10,328 nt of DNA from JAWLBW01 sp041687475 (GTDB lineage Bacteria; J088; JAWLBW01), in NCBI GenBank assembly GCA_041687475.1, contig JAWLBW010000156.1:1-10328 (forward strand). Direction: 5' to 3'. The notes beneath the pieces are model-generated. The model worked only from the letters and a program-made list of their open reading frames with translations. It had not been told where the DNA came from and did no database searches. Made by a program: the position numbers and the translations under genes. This document shows, piece by piece, positions 1-5,667 of the stretch (position 1 is the stretch's first letter; every line of letters begins with the position of its first letter).

Positions 1-101
1 GTAGACAGCCGGAACACCTCTCGCTACCATGAAGATGCACCGTCTCTTCACGGGCAAGACTCTCTTTTACCCCGTGCATGGCCGCCATGCGGAGCTCACT
101 G

Positions 102-437
102 GTGGAAAACGACTGGAAAGCATACTTCGACGAGCTCGCCTCCGACGAAAACAAGGTCACGGTGCATGAGACCGAAGCCATGCTCGAGGCCGGCCTGACC
201 GCCCGGGTCGACGACGTTCGCGTAACGGCCGATCGCCTGCGTACCTATCTGAACCAGGCGGCGAAAGGTGAAATCGGGCCCGACAAGCTGCGCGCCTTCG
301 TTACCGACCTGCACGACAACGCCCTCATGCGCGCCGAAATGCTTACCGGCGAATCCCATGCTTCCCTTTCTCAATTTGCCGACCGGATCGAAACACTGGT
401 GATCGGTCGCCTGCTGTCGCTCTTGTCGACCGACTGA
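102..437 (+). CDS. Hypothetical small helical protein
   Basis: This gene encodes about 111 residues that I do not recognise. I chose the GTG at 102 because GGAG at 91-94 sits 7 bases upstream, whereas the in-frame ATGs at 78 and 87 have no ribosome-binding site. Starting at 78 would give 119 aa. The protein is acidic to neutral, has no signal peptide or membrane segment, and contains no cysteine. It reads as a series of amphipathic helices, with heptad-like runs of Leu, Ala and Val between charged residues (for example around VRVTADRLRTYL and FADRIETLVIGRLLSLL), so a small helical bundle or coiled-coil dimer is plausible. It lies 232 bases upstream of a WYL regulator on the same strand. A functional link to that regulator is possible but unproven. 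The overlapping reading frame on the other strand lacks such a pattern and looks like a shadow. Confidence 0.6.
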   Translation: MENDWKAYFDELASDENKVTVHETEAMLEAGLTARVDDVRVTADRLRTYLNQAAKGEIGPDKLRAFVTDLHDNALMRAEMLTGESHASLSQFADRIETLVIGRLLSLLSTD

Positions 438-626
438 GCCGTTTCTTCTTCCTGCGAACGGGCGTACTTCCATCGCATCATCGGCCCAACAGGCCCGGGT
501 GCGCAGTGGTCACGGGCTGTCTACCTGCTGAGATATCATAGACCGACCGTTCGTATATCCGGGCGGTGCGTGTTCGGCGATATCGTTCAGGCTTGCCCTA
601 TCGCACCGCATGTGGTTTTATTTCCG

Positions 627-649
627 AACCGGTTTCTTTCTTACCGGTA
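627..649 (+). promoter_or_regulatory. Paired 8-bp palindromes upstream of the WYL regulator (candidate operator)
   Basis: AACCGGTT at 627-634 and TACCGGTA at 642-649 are perfect palindromes sharing the core ACCGGT. Their centres are 15 bp apart, and they lie 21-43 bases before the regulator start at 670. A weak -10-like TATTCT at 648-653 overlaps the right palindrome, so a protein bound here could block transcription. Autoregulation by the adjacent WYL protein is inferred, not shown. Confidence 0.35.
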
Positions 650-669
650 TTCTGCTGAGTCGAACTGCA

Positions 670-1683
670 ATGTCGAATCGTAAGCCCACCTTCGGGTCTG
701 CCCTGCGCATGATTGACCTGATTCTCGAACTCGACCGTCGCAGGCACGGGTGGCCGGTGCGTGATGCCGCCGAGCTGCTCGAGGTCGATCCCAAAACCGT
801 CAAGCGATACATTGAGGCGCTGGCCGATCGGTTGTCGACACCCGACGGACGTCCGGCCGTCGAAATCACCTATATCGATCGGCGTCCGCATATCAGGGTG
901 AACGGGCCCATTCTGACCCTGGATCACGGCATTTACGACTATGTATCGCTTTTTCTGGCGTCGCGCTTTCTCGACTTTGTGCCTGCCGACAGCGGCCTGA
1001 CCGACGGACTCGAAAAGGCCGCCCAGGCCCTGGTGGGCGCCATTGCCGAGAATGCACCGGGCAAGCGCAAGGTCATTGACCGTTTCGCGCAGAAATTCAG
1101 CGTCTTTCACACGGGCCAGCAGCGGGTGACCAATGACGAGGCTCTGAGCTATCTAATATCGGCGCTGGTGCTCGAAAAGACCGTGCACGTACGCTATCGC
1201 GGGTGGAATGGTACGAAGGAGCTCGAGCCGCTGACGCTCATGGTGTACAAGGAAGGGCTGTATCTCATTGCGCGCAAGGGCGAGGGGCAACCGGCCTTCG
1301 TACTCAGCGTACCGCTGATTGAAGATGTTGAACTGGGGCGCCCCTTTACTCCCCCCGACGATTGGGACCCGGCGCGCTATCGCGGCGAACGCTTCGGTAT
1401 GTTTCCGGGCGAGACCACCGACGTGTCGCTGCGCTGTCACCCCAAACTGCGCAATTATCTTGAAACCCGTATCTGGGGCGAAGACCAACGGGTCGAAGAG
1501 ACCGTCGAGGGCGACGTTCGCTTTCACCTGCGCACGACGCTCTCGCCCGAGTTCGTCTCGTGGGTGTGCGCCTTCGGCCCCGACGTGCTGGTCGAATCTC
1601 CGGCCGAGCTTCGCGACGATGTCTGTGCTCGCATGCGTGCGGCCCTGGAGCGGTATCAGGCCGCCGGGGGGCTCGGCGCCTGA
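670..1683 (+). CDS. WYL-domain transcriptional regulator (wHTH-WYL-WCX)
   Basis: This is a DNA-binding regulator of the DeoR-type wHTH/WYL family, 337 aa from the ATG at 670. An in-frame ATG at 610 would add 20 mostly hydrophobic residues that do not fit the family, so I prefer 670, although no strong SD is visible. Residues about 10-55 form the winged helix-turn-helix (RDAAELLEVDPKTVKRYIEA is the recognition region). Residues about 160-225 are the WYL domain, where the name motif reads L-Y-L at 197-199 (W replaced by L) after a YRGWNG strand and before LIAR. Residues about 250-330 match the C-terminal WCX extension (FVSWVCAFGPDVLVESPAELR). WYL domains are known to sense nucleic-acid or nucleotide ligands, and these proteins regulate DNA-damage, metabolic and defence genes. 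The target here is unknown. Two palindromes just upstream suggest autoregulation. The gene ends 9 bases before a terminator hairpin. Confidence 0.9.
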   Translation: MSNRKPTFGSALRMIDLILELDRRRHGWPVRDAAELLEVDPKTVKRYIEALADRLSTPDGRPAVEITYIDRRPHIRVNGPILTLDHGIYDYVSLFLASRFLDFVPADSGLTDGLEKAAQALVGAIAENAPGKRKVIDRFAQKFSVFHTGQQRVTNDEALSYLISALVLEKTVHVRYRGWNGTKELEPLTLMVYKEGLYLIARKGEGQPAFVLSVPLIEDVELGRPFTPPDDWDPARYRGERFGMFPGETTDVSLRCHPKLRNYLETRIWGEDQRVEETVEGDVRFHLRTTLSPEFVSWVCAFGPDVLVESPAELRDDVCARMRAALERYQAAGGLGA

Positions 1684-1691
1684 AATACGAA

Positions 1692-1713
1692 AGCCCCCGG
1701 TTTCCCGGGGGCT
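1692..1713. terminator. Strong hairpin terminator between convergent genes
   Basis: AGCCCCCGG (1692-1700) pairs perfectly with CCGGGGGCT (1705-1713) around a TTTC loop, a 9-bp stem. Read on the minus strand, the hairpin is followed by TTTCGTATTT, giving a reasonable U-rich tail for the RNA-binding protein gene. Read on the plus strand, it lies just after the WYL stop and could also end that transcript, though the tail there is poor. Confidence 0.75.
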
Positions 1714-1728
1714 CTTGGTGGCATTCGA

Positions 1729-1738
1729 NNNNNNNNNN
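1729..1738. other. Assembly gap (10 N)
   Basis: Ten unknown bases lie between the terminator hairpin and the end of the RNA-binding protein gene. Ten is probably a placeholder, so the true missing length is unknown. Neither flanking gene is interrupted: both stop codons lie outside the gap. Confidence 0.95.
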
Positions 1739-1765
1739 CCACGAGGGCGCTACCGTGCTGCTGGT

Positions 1766-2065
1766 TTACCAGCGATCGCGACGTTCACGACGCTGGCCGC
1801 CGCCCGGACCGCCCGGACCACGACGCTCTTCCTGCTGGCGGGCTTCGTTAACCGTGAGCCCCCGGCCATCCATCTGGTACCCCGACATTTTGCTGATCGC
1901 CTCTTCGCCATCGGGCGTATCGACGAAGCCGAAACCGCGGCTGCGGCCCGTTTCGCGATCGGTGATGACGCGAGCGTGATCGACGGTCAGGCCGTTCTGC
2001 TCAAAAATAGCCTGCAGCTCGGCGCTGTCGACGGAGTACGGAAGATTACCTACGAACAGTTTCAT
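1766..2065 (-). CDS. Single-RRM RNA-binding protein with Gly/Arg-rich tail
   Basis: This 99-aa protein has one RNA recognition motif spanning about residues 1-76. RNP2 is LFVGNL (3-8) and RNP1 is RGFGFVDT (43-50), with the RNA-stacking aromatic residues F4, F45 and F47 in place. The remaining 23 or so residues are rich in Arg, Gly, Glu and Pro (RRGPGGPGGGQRRERRDRW), a disordered basic tail of the kind seen in bacterial glycine-rich Rbp proteins. The family binds single-stranded RNA in the cytoplasm; cyanobacterial members are known to be cold-induced. The gene sits alone on the minus strand, converging on the WYL gene and ending at a shared hairpin terminator. Only a weak SD (GTGAG) precedes the ATG. 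The hairpins in its leader suggest RNA-level control, which is inference. Confidence 0.92.
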   Translation of the reverse strand: MKLFVGNLPYSVDSAELQAIFEQNGLTVDHARVITDRETGRSRGFGFVDTPDGEEAISKMSGYQMDGRGLTVNEARQQEERRGPGGPGGGQRRERRDRW

Positions 2066-2080
2066 GCACTATCTCACTGC

Positions 2081-2150
2081 GGACCCATGTGGGGTCCAGG
2101 ACAAAGGGCTTCCGCACCATGCGAAAGGCCCGGCTGGCGGGAACCGGGGC
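2081..2150 (-). promoter_or_regulatory. Hairpins in the rbp 5' leader
   Basis: On the minus strand a GGACCC/GGGTCC hairpin (2081-2097, 5-nt loop) ends 15 bases before the rbp start codon, directly upstream of the weak SD. A second hairpin, GCCCCGG/CCGGGC (2128-2150, one bulged G, 10-nt loop), lies farther up and is followed by CTTTC. Together they could modulate ribosome access or cause attenuation. No known riboswitch or thermosensor consensus is recognised. Confidence 0.35.
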
Positions 2151-2181
2151 AGGAAACAGAAAAACGTCCGTCTGCGCAGGA

Positions 2182-2210
2182 AGTCTATCCTGGCAGCCGA
2201 ACGTTTTCAG
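2182..2210 (-). promoter_or_regulatory. Candidate sigma70 promoter for rbp
   Basis: On the minus strand CTGAAA (2205-2210) and TAGACT (2182-2187) are separated by 17 bp, each matching the sigma70 consensus at four of six positions. Transcription would start near 2175, giving a leader of about 110 nt that contains both leader hairpins. The match is moderate, so this is tentative. Confidence 0.3.
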
Positions 2211-2250
2211 TCATGGACAGTTTCGAATGCACCAAGGACGCCGCCAAAAC

Positions 2251-2297
2251 GAGTCGGCAAAGATACCGACTCAAACCTGCCCCAGGTTACTCCTGGG
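2251..2297. other. Two adjacent perfect hairpins
   Basis: GAGTCGG/CCGACTC (2251-2257 with 2266-2272, 8-nt loop) and CCCAGG/CCTGGG (2281-2286 with 2292-2297, 5-nt loop) lie side by side. On the minus strand the first is followed by GTTTT, like a weak terminator, which could stop read-through from the peptidase side before the rbp promoter. The role is inferred. Confidence 0.35.
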
Positions 2298-2393
2298 CGC
2301 AAATTCACCTTCAGCATAGCCCAACTGATTTTGAAAAGCTATGGGGTATTTTCGAAATCGTATGAGAGGGTTGCATCGGGAAAAACAGGAGGG

Positions 2394-2424
2394 GATACAC
2401 GGAGACGCTAAGGCGCAGCAGGAA
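2394..2424 (+). repeat. Partial copy related to the arms of the inverted-repeat element
   Basis: The segment has the order ACACGGAG, CGC, GCGCAG, AGGAA. This resembles the arm sequence of the element at 2475-2648 (ACAGGAG, CGC, GCGCAG, GGGAA) with small gaps. It suggests a dispersed intergenic repeat family. Similarity was judged by eye. Confidence 0.35.
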
Positions 2425-2474
2425 TACTCAGTGGCGTTGTGCGCACTTTCTTTCTCTGAATGAAGGACAGGATA

Positions 2475-2648
2475 TTTACAGGAGAGCGCGGGGCCCGCAG
2501 AGATTGCTCGGCGGCGTTCAACGCGCTACCCGAACAGCGCTTTCATATTTTTTGTTTCGGAAAAGAAAAAAGAAAGAACGCACCAGGTTGGTGTGCAGCC
2601 GTGTGTTTCGAGCAGGTTCCCTCTGCGCTCCCTGCGAGCTCCTGTAAA
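2475..2648. repeat. Inverted-repeat element of about 175 bp with internal hairpins
   Basis: The arm at 2475-2502 matches the reverse complement of 2621-2648 at 23 of 28 positions, including an exact 10-base outer end TTTACAGGAG. Between the arms are three smaller hairpins: GCGCT/AGCGC at 2523-2540, an A/T-rich one at 2548-2571 (TTTTTTGTTT against AAAAGAAAAAA), and CACC/GGTG at 2581-2593. There is no open reading frame of note inside and no obvious target duplication at the ends. It could be a MITE-like or REP-like element, or a structured RNA. I cannot name a family. Confidence 0.45.
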
Positions 2649-2672
2649 ACGCCCTTCAGTTACAGATGGGCG
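2646..2672 (-). terminator. Weak terminator candidate after pepF
   Basis: On the minus strand CGCCC (2668-2672) pairs with GGGCG (2650-2654) over a 13-nt loop and is followed by TTTT. It lies 20 bases past the peptidase stop codon. The short stem and long loop make it a weak candidate. Its tail overlaps the right arm of the inverted-repeat element. Confidence 0.3.
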
Positions 2673-2691
2673 CGAAGCGCGACCGATCTCT

Positions 2692-4497
2692 TCAACCGGC
2701 AAGCTTTTCGACTTCGCCCACCATGGCTTCGAGTACGTCGAGGCCGCCGTTCCAGAATTCGGGGTGCGTGATGTCGATGCCGGCCTTGGAAAGCAGAACT
2801 TCGGGGCGCTCGGAACCGCCGGCCGAAAGCAAGTCGAGGTAGCGGGGCACGAAATCCTTTCCCTCTTCCTCATATCGCTTATACAGCGCGAGTACCAGCA
2901 GCTCGCCGAAGGCGTAGGCGTAGGTGTAGAACGGGGTGTGAATGAAGTGGGGTATGTACATCCACCAGAAGCCGTAGTCGTCGCGAAGGTCGATGCTGTC
3001 GCCGAACATGATGCGGTTGGCGTCGAGCCACAGGCGGTTGATCTGGTCGGCCGGCAGTTCGCCCTGTTCGCGTCGGCTTTTGTGCAGGCTTTGTTCGAAG
3101 CGGGTCATGACGGCCTGGCGAAACACGGTGGCGAAGGAGTCTTCGAGCTTTCCGCACAGCAGGGCCAGGCGCGCCTTGGGGTCGGGGGTTTCCTTCAGAA
3201 GACGCTGAAAAACGAGCATCTCGCCGAAGACGCTGGCGGTTTCGGCCGTGGTCAACGGCGTGTCGGAGTGAAAGAGGCCTTGCTTGCGCGAGAGGTACTG
3301 GTGCACGCCGTGGCCGAGTTCGTGGGCCAGGGTCTGTACGTCGCGCCGACCGCCCGTGTAATTCAGAAAGACGTACGGGTGCGTCGAGGGCACCATGCCG
3401 TGGCTGAAGGCGCCGCCGCGCTTGCCGTCGCGCACTTCGGCGTCAATCCACCGCTTGGTGAAAAACTCGCCGGCGATGTCGGCCATCTGCGGCGAGAAGG
3501 CGCCGTATGATTCCAGCACCATGTCTTTCGCTTCGGCGAAGGGAATGATGCGGTCTTCTTCGGCGGTCATCGGGGCGTAGCGGTCGTAGTCGGCGAAGTC
3601 GGTTATGCCGAGCAGCTTCGCCTTGATGCGGTAATAGCGCTGCACCATGCCCGCCCGCTTGTCGCACGAGTCGAGCAGCGCGTCGACGGTGCGCCGATCG
3701 ATTTCATTGGCCAGGTTGCGCGCGTCCATGGGGTCGGCGTAGCGGCGTAACCGATCGCCTACCGCGTGATCCTGCACAAGGTTGTTGAACACGAAGGTCA
3801 GCAGGCGGCGGTTGGCCTTGAGCCCCGCCGTCAACGCATCGGCGCCCGCCTTGCGCGTTGCCCGGTCGGGGCTGTGCAGGAGCGCGAGTACCTCTTCTTC
3901 GCTCATCGTGGCGCGACCGGTCGGAAGGTCGACGTCGAAACGCATGTCGGCCAGCTGCTGATCGAACAAACGTTGGAAAGCCGACGAACCTGTGTTGTCG
4001 AGCTCGGCCATGATGCGCTCTTCGGCCTCGCTCAGCCGGTGGGGCTTGTACTTGCGCAGGGTGCGCAGGTGATGCGCGTAGCGCTCGAGAGCCGGGTCGG
4101 CCAGCAGTTTCCCGGCAACGGCGTCGTCGACCTCAATCCACGCCAGATCGAAAAAAATGAGCCGGGTCGACAGCTCGGTGGCTTTTTCCTGTACGTATTG
4201 CAGCAGGGCGCCCGCTTTTTCGTTCAGGGTGTCGGCCGAGTGCAGCAGCTGGGCGTAGCACACGGGGCGATAGGCCTGATCGAGAAAGGCTTCGAGCTCC
4301 TTCATCGCTTCGGCCAGCGCGGCGGCGGTCAGGTTGTTGTCGATTTTTCCCCGCCAGGTCGCGGCAAACTCGTCGGCGGCCTTGACGCAGGCCTCCAGAT
4401 CGCCCTTGATGTTCGGATCGTCGGGCCCTTCGTACAGGTCGCCCAGGTTCCACGTGATGCCTTTCGCCGCCAGTCGCTTCTCTTCCTGCGTGCTCAT
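2692..4497 (-). CDS. pepF: Oligoendopeptidase F, M3B family zinc metallopeptidase
   Basis: This is a 601-aa cytosolic zinc peptidase that cleaves short peptides, of the M3B/oligoendopeptidase F (PepF/M3) family, whose usual length is near 600 aa. The zinc site is H392-E393-L-G-H396, followed by the third ligand E419 in the conserved A-E-T-A-S-x-F-G-E block. The family's substrate-binding segment HFIHTPFYTYAYAFGELL (from 517) is intact, with its His and Tyr residues. The N-terminal 200 or so residues are the mostly helical lid domain. There is no signal peptide. The start is well set: GGAGGA at 4507-4512 lies 9 bases upstream, and a -10-like TACAAT lies just beyond. The gene is divergent from the GroES-like gene. 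It is followed by a repeat-containing region rather than a partner gene, so it is probably monocistronic, with a role in peptide turnover. The large open frames on the opposite strand are shadows. Confidence 0.96.
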   Translation of the reverse strand: MSTQEEKRLAAKGITWNLGDLYEGPDDPNIKGDLEACVKAADEFAATWRGKIDNNLTAAALAEAMKELEAFLDQAYRPVCYAQLLHSADTLNEKAGALLQYVQEKATELSTRLIFFDLAWIEVDDAVAGKLLADPALERYAHHLRTLRKYKPHRLSEAEERIMAELDNTGSSAFQRLFDQQLADMRFDVDLPTGRATMSEEEVLALLHSPDRATRKAGADALTAGLKANRRLLTFVFNNLVQDHAVGDRLRRYADPMDARNLANEIDRRTVDALLDSCDKRAGMVQRYYRIKAKLLGITDFADYDRYAPMTAEEDRIIPFAEAKDMVLESYGAFSPQMADIAGEFFTKRWIDAEVRDGKRGGAFSHGMVPSTHPYVFLNYTGGRRDVQTLAHELGHGVHQYLSRKQGLFHSDTPLTTAETASVFGEMLVFQRLLKETPDPKARLALLCGKLEDSFATVFRQAVMTRFEQSLHKSRREQGELPADQINRLWLDANRIMFGDSIDLRDDYGFWWMYIPHFIHTPFYTYAYAFGELLVLALYKRYEEEGKDFVPRYLDLLSAGGSERPEVLLSKAGIDITHPEFWNGGLDVLEAMVGEVEKLAG

Positions 4498-4506
4498 TCT
4501 GCTACG

Positions 4507-4527
4507 TCCTCCGTTCAGACCATTGTA
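4507..4527 (-). promoter_or_regulatory. pepF -10 element and ribosome-binding site
   Basis: On the minus strand TACAAT (4522-4527) matches the sigma70 -10 at five of six positions. Transcription would start near 4515, just before the strong SD GGAGGA (4507-4512), giving a short leader of about 18 nt. The -35 is poor (CTTCCC at 17 bp). Confidence 0.45.
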
Positions 4528-4590
4528 GCGCAGCGCTTCGCCAAGGGAAGCCCTTACGGGGAAGGAATCCTGCCTCTTTCACCCGTTTTT

Positions 4591-4627
4591 GGCCCCAGGC
4601 CCGGCGATTGCCGAGGGCCCCGGGGCT
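4591..4627. other. Long GC-rich hairpin between divergent pepF and groES
   Basis: GGCCCC, GGCCC and GGC on the left arm pair with GCC, GGGCC and GGGGCT on the right. The loop is GATT, with small bulges (A on the left; GA and CC on the right), making about 14 pairs over 37 bases. It lies upstream of the pepF -10 and about 95 bases before groES. It has no U-tract on either strand, so it is not a typical terminator. It may insulate the divergent units or be a protein site. Confidence 0.35.
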
Positions 4628-4721
4628 GTGTAACAATATCTGGTTGAGATAGGGCCCTTTTTGCGTTTCGCCGTCGAGGCGCACGCCGCGCCCGCATTTT
4701 CTGCCACGCAGGTGATGTGAG

Positions 4722-5072
4722 ATGTCAAACGTATTGTTGGAAGCTTCCTTGTTCCCCGAAGAAACATCGTTTCGGCCGCTTACGGACCACATCATTCTCG
4801 AGCCGCTCGAGCAGAAGGAGAGCCGCTCGTCGGGCGGCATTCTGATTCCGGTAACGGCGGCCGGTCCGTCGAACAAGTACGTGCAGTTTCGCGTCATTGC
4901 GGCCGGACCGCATTGTTCGGAAGAGAAGTTCTCGGAGTTTCCCCGTCCCTCGATCAGCGCCGGACAGACCGTGCTCGTACCCACCGAAAAAGCGCTCAGC
5001 TGTCGGGTGGAAGGCCGTGAGTACTACATCGCCCGTTACGGCGACGTGGCGGCCGTCGTCGATCGGGGCTGA
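4722..5072 (+). CDS. groES: Stand-alone GroES-like co-chaperonin (Cpn10 family)
   Basis: The protein is 116 aa. GroES forms the heptameric lid of the GroEL folding chamber. The Cpn10 fold begins at FRPLTDHIILEPLE (17-30), the equivalent of the E. coli GroES N-terminus. It is followed by the mobile loop ESRSSGGILIP (33-43), in which the usual GroEL-binding I-V-L reads I-L-I. Then come a beta-barrel segment with GQTVLVP (81-87) and the closing strand YGDVAAVV (106-113). About 16 extra residues precede the fold, and the middle segment (PHCSEEKFSEFPRP) is unlike the canonical roof loop. The SD AGGTGA at 4710-4715 sits 6 bases before the ATG. No groEL follows: the next gene is convergent arsC, after a repeat-rich spacer. 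It may be a second, divergent GroES working with a GroEL encoded elsewhere. No CIRCE operator is visible upstream. Confidence 0.85.
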   Translation: MSNVLLEASLFPEETSFRPLTDHIILEPLEQKESRSSGGILIPVTAAGPSNKYVQFRVIAAGPHCSEEKFSEFPRPSISAGQTVLVPTEKALSCRVEGREYYIARYGDVAAVVDRG

Positions 5073-5083
5073 CACTGTGGGTC

Positions 5084-5116
5084 GTCGGACGTCGGACGTC
5101 GGACGGCGGACGGCGG
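5084..5116. repeat. Heptanucleotide tandem repeat GTCGGAC
   Basis: GTCGGAC occurs three times in tandem (5084-5104). It is followed by GGCGGAC and a partial GGCGG, for about 4.7 copies. It starts 11 bases after the groES stop codon. Confidence 0.85.
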
Positions 5117-5123
5117 TAACCCA

Positions 5124-5167
5124 AACGCGGAAACCGGAACGCGGAAATCTTCGAACGCAGAACGCGG
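5124..5167. repeat. Degenerate heptanucleotide repeat AACGCGG
   Basis: The segment breaks into near-7-bp units: AACGCGG, AAACCGG, AACGCGG, a 9-base variant, AACGCAG, AACGCGG. The exact 10-mer AACGCGGAAA occurs at 5124 and 5138. It follows directly on the GTCGGAC repeat in the same spacer. Confidence 0.65.
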
Positions 5168-5192
5168 AGCGTCGCTTGGTCCGCCAGTCAGC

Positions 5193-5208
5193 AGGTCTGA
5201 AGGTCTGA
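5193..5208. repeat. Tandem octamer duplication AGGTCTGA
   Basis: AGGTCTGA is perfectly duplicated at 5193-5200 and 5201-5208, and the bases before it (CAGTCAGC) are related. This is the third short-repeat type in the groES-arsC spacer, ending 28 bases before the arsC stop. Confidence 0.6.
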
Positions 5209-5236
5209 TGGGCAGGCCGTGCAACCGTGCTGCACG

Positions 5237-5581
5237 TTACAGCAGCTCGTTCACTCGTTCGGGCGGTCGGCCGATGACGGCTTTGTCGCCCTTGATGAAG
5301 ATGGGGCGTTCGAGCAGGATGGGGTCGGCGGCAATGGCGGCAAGCACCTGTTCGTCGGTCACGCCTTCCTTGTCGAGCCCGTGTTTTTTGAACGGCTCTT
5401 CCTTGGTGCGCACCATTTCGATGGGGCTGATGCCCAGCTGCTGCGTGAGGCGACGGAGTTCGTCGACGGTGAGCGGCTCTTTGAGGTACTGCACTTCTTC
5501 GAAGGATACGCCGGCTTCTTCGAGAAGCTCTTTGGCCTGACGGCTCTTGCTGCAACGCGGGTTGTGGAGAAGCTTGTTCAC
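5237..5581 (-). CDS. arsC: ArsC-family arsenate reductase-like protein
   Basis: This 114-aa thioredoxin-fold protein belongs to the glutaredoxin-dependent ArsC/YfgD family. The catalytic Cys10 lies in HNPRCSKSR. The three arginines that bind oxyanion in E. coli ArsC (R60, R94, R107) appear here as R58 (MVRTKE), R92 (ERPIF) and R105 (GRPPE), each shifted by the same two residues as the cysteine, so the full active site is present. The start is the GTG at 5581, chosen because AAGAGG (5589-5594) is 7 bases upstream and the family begins right there. The open frame continues upstream but without family-like sequence. No arsenical pump (arsB/acr3) or ArsR regulator is adjacent, so the role may be housekeeping, like that of YfgD, rather than arsenic resistance. 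It lies downstream of the nitronate monooxygenase gene on the same strand, 152 bases away. Confidence 0.92.
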   Translation of the reverse strand: MNKLLHNPRCSKSRQAKELLEEAGVSFEEVQYLKEPLTVDELRRLTQQLGISPIEMVRTKEEPFKKHGLDKEGVTDEQVLAAIAADPILLERPIFIKGDKAVIGRPPERVNELL

Positions 5582-5603
5582 GGGAACGCCTCTTGGGGAA
5601 AAT

Positions 5604-5631
5604 GGCAGATTGCAGATGGCAAACGGCAGAG
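5604..5631. repeat. Degenerate heptanucleotide repeat GGCAGAT
   Basis: Four consecutive 7-bp units lie immediately upstream of the arsC ribosome-binding site: GGCAGAT, TGCAGAT, GGCAAAC and GGCAGAG. The unit length is the same as in the repeats downstream of arsC, but the sequence differs. Confidence 0.6.
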
Positions 5632-5667
5632 GGGGAGCAGCCACGCTTCTCCCCTTCCGCCAGACTG

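Larger units (their letters stand above)
2066..2691. other. Gene-free region upstream of rbp and downstream of pepF
   Basis: I find no convincing coding sequence in these 626 bases; the open frames lack family-like composition and ribosome-binding sites. It holds, from left to right, leader hairpins of the RNA-binding protein gene, a candidate promoter, two further hairpins, and an inverted-repeat element with a related partial copy. A weak terminator-like hairpin lies just past the end of the peptidase gene. An A/T-rich patch at 2545-2578 stands out from the GC-rich surroundings. Confidence 0.7.

Noticed and set aside
1..524. Inverted 10-base match GTAGACAGCC (1-10) and GGCTGTCTAC (515-524) bracketing the first gene.
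   Set aside because: A 10-base inverted match is expected many times by chance in 10 kb, and one copy sits on the window edge; it does not extend further.
2064..2411. Plus-strand open frames in the rbp upstream region (115 and 76 aa).
   Set aside because: They lack SDs, have arbitrary composition and run through the hairpins and candidate promoter; not credible as genes.
2593..3510. Long plus-strand open frame (305 aa) opposite pepF.
   Set aside because: It is antisense to the zinc-site half of pepF and has no SD or motif. Its Val/Gly/Glu-rich composition is what antisense of a GC-rich gene gives.
3766..4647. Long plus-strand open frame (293 aa) opposite the N-terminal part of pepF.
   Set aside because: It is antisense to a complete peptidase gene with strong start signals and runs into the pepF promoter region; no domain is recognisable.
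4725..5555. Long minus-strand open frame (276 aa) covering groES and arsC.
   Set aside because: It is Arg/Ser/Pro-rich, overlaps the well-supported groES gene (antisense) and arsC gene (same strand, another frame), has no family-like motif, and crosses repeat tracts; a typical shadow frame in GC-rich DNA.
5084..5631. Possible CRISPR array from the repeated short units.
   Set aside because: Units are 7-8 bp and contiguous, without 25-40 bp repeats or unique spacers, and no cas gene is present.
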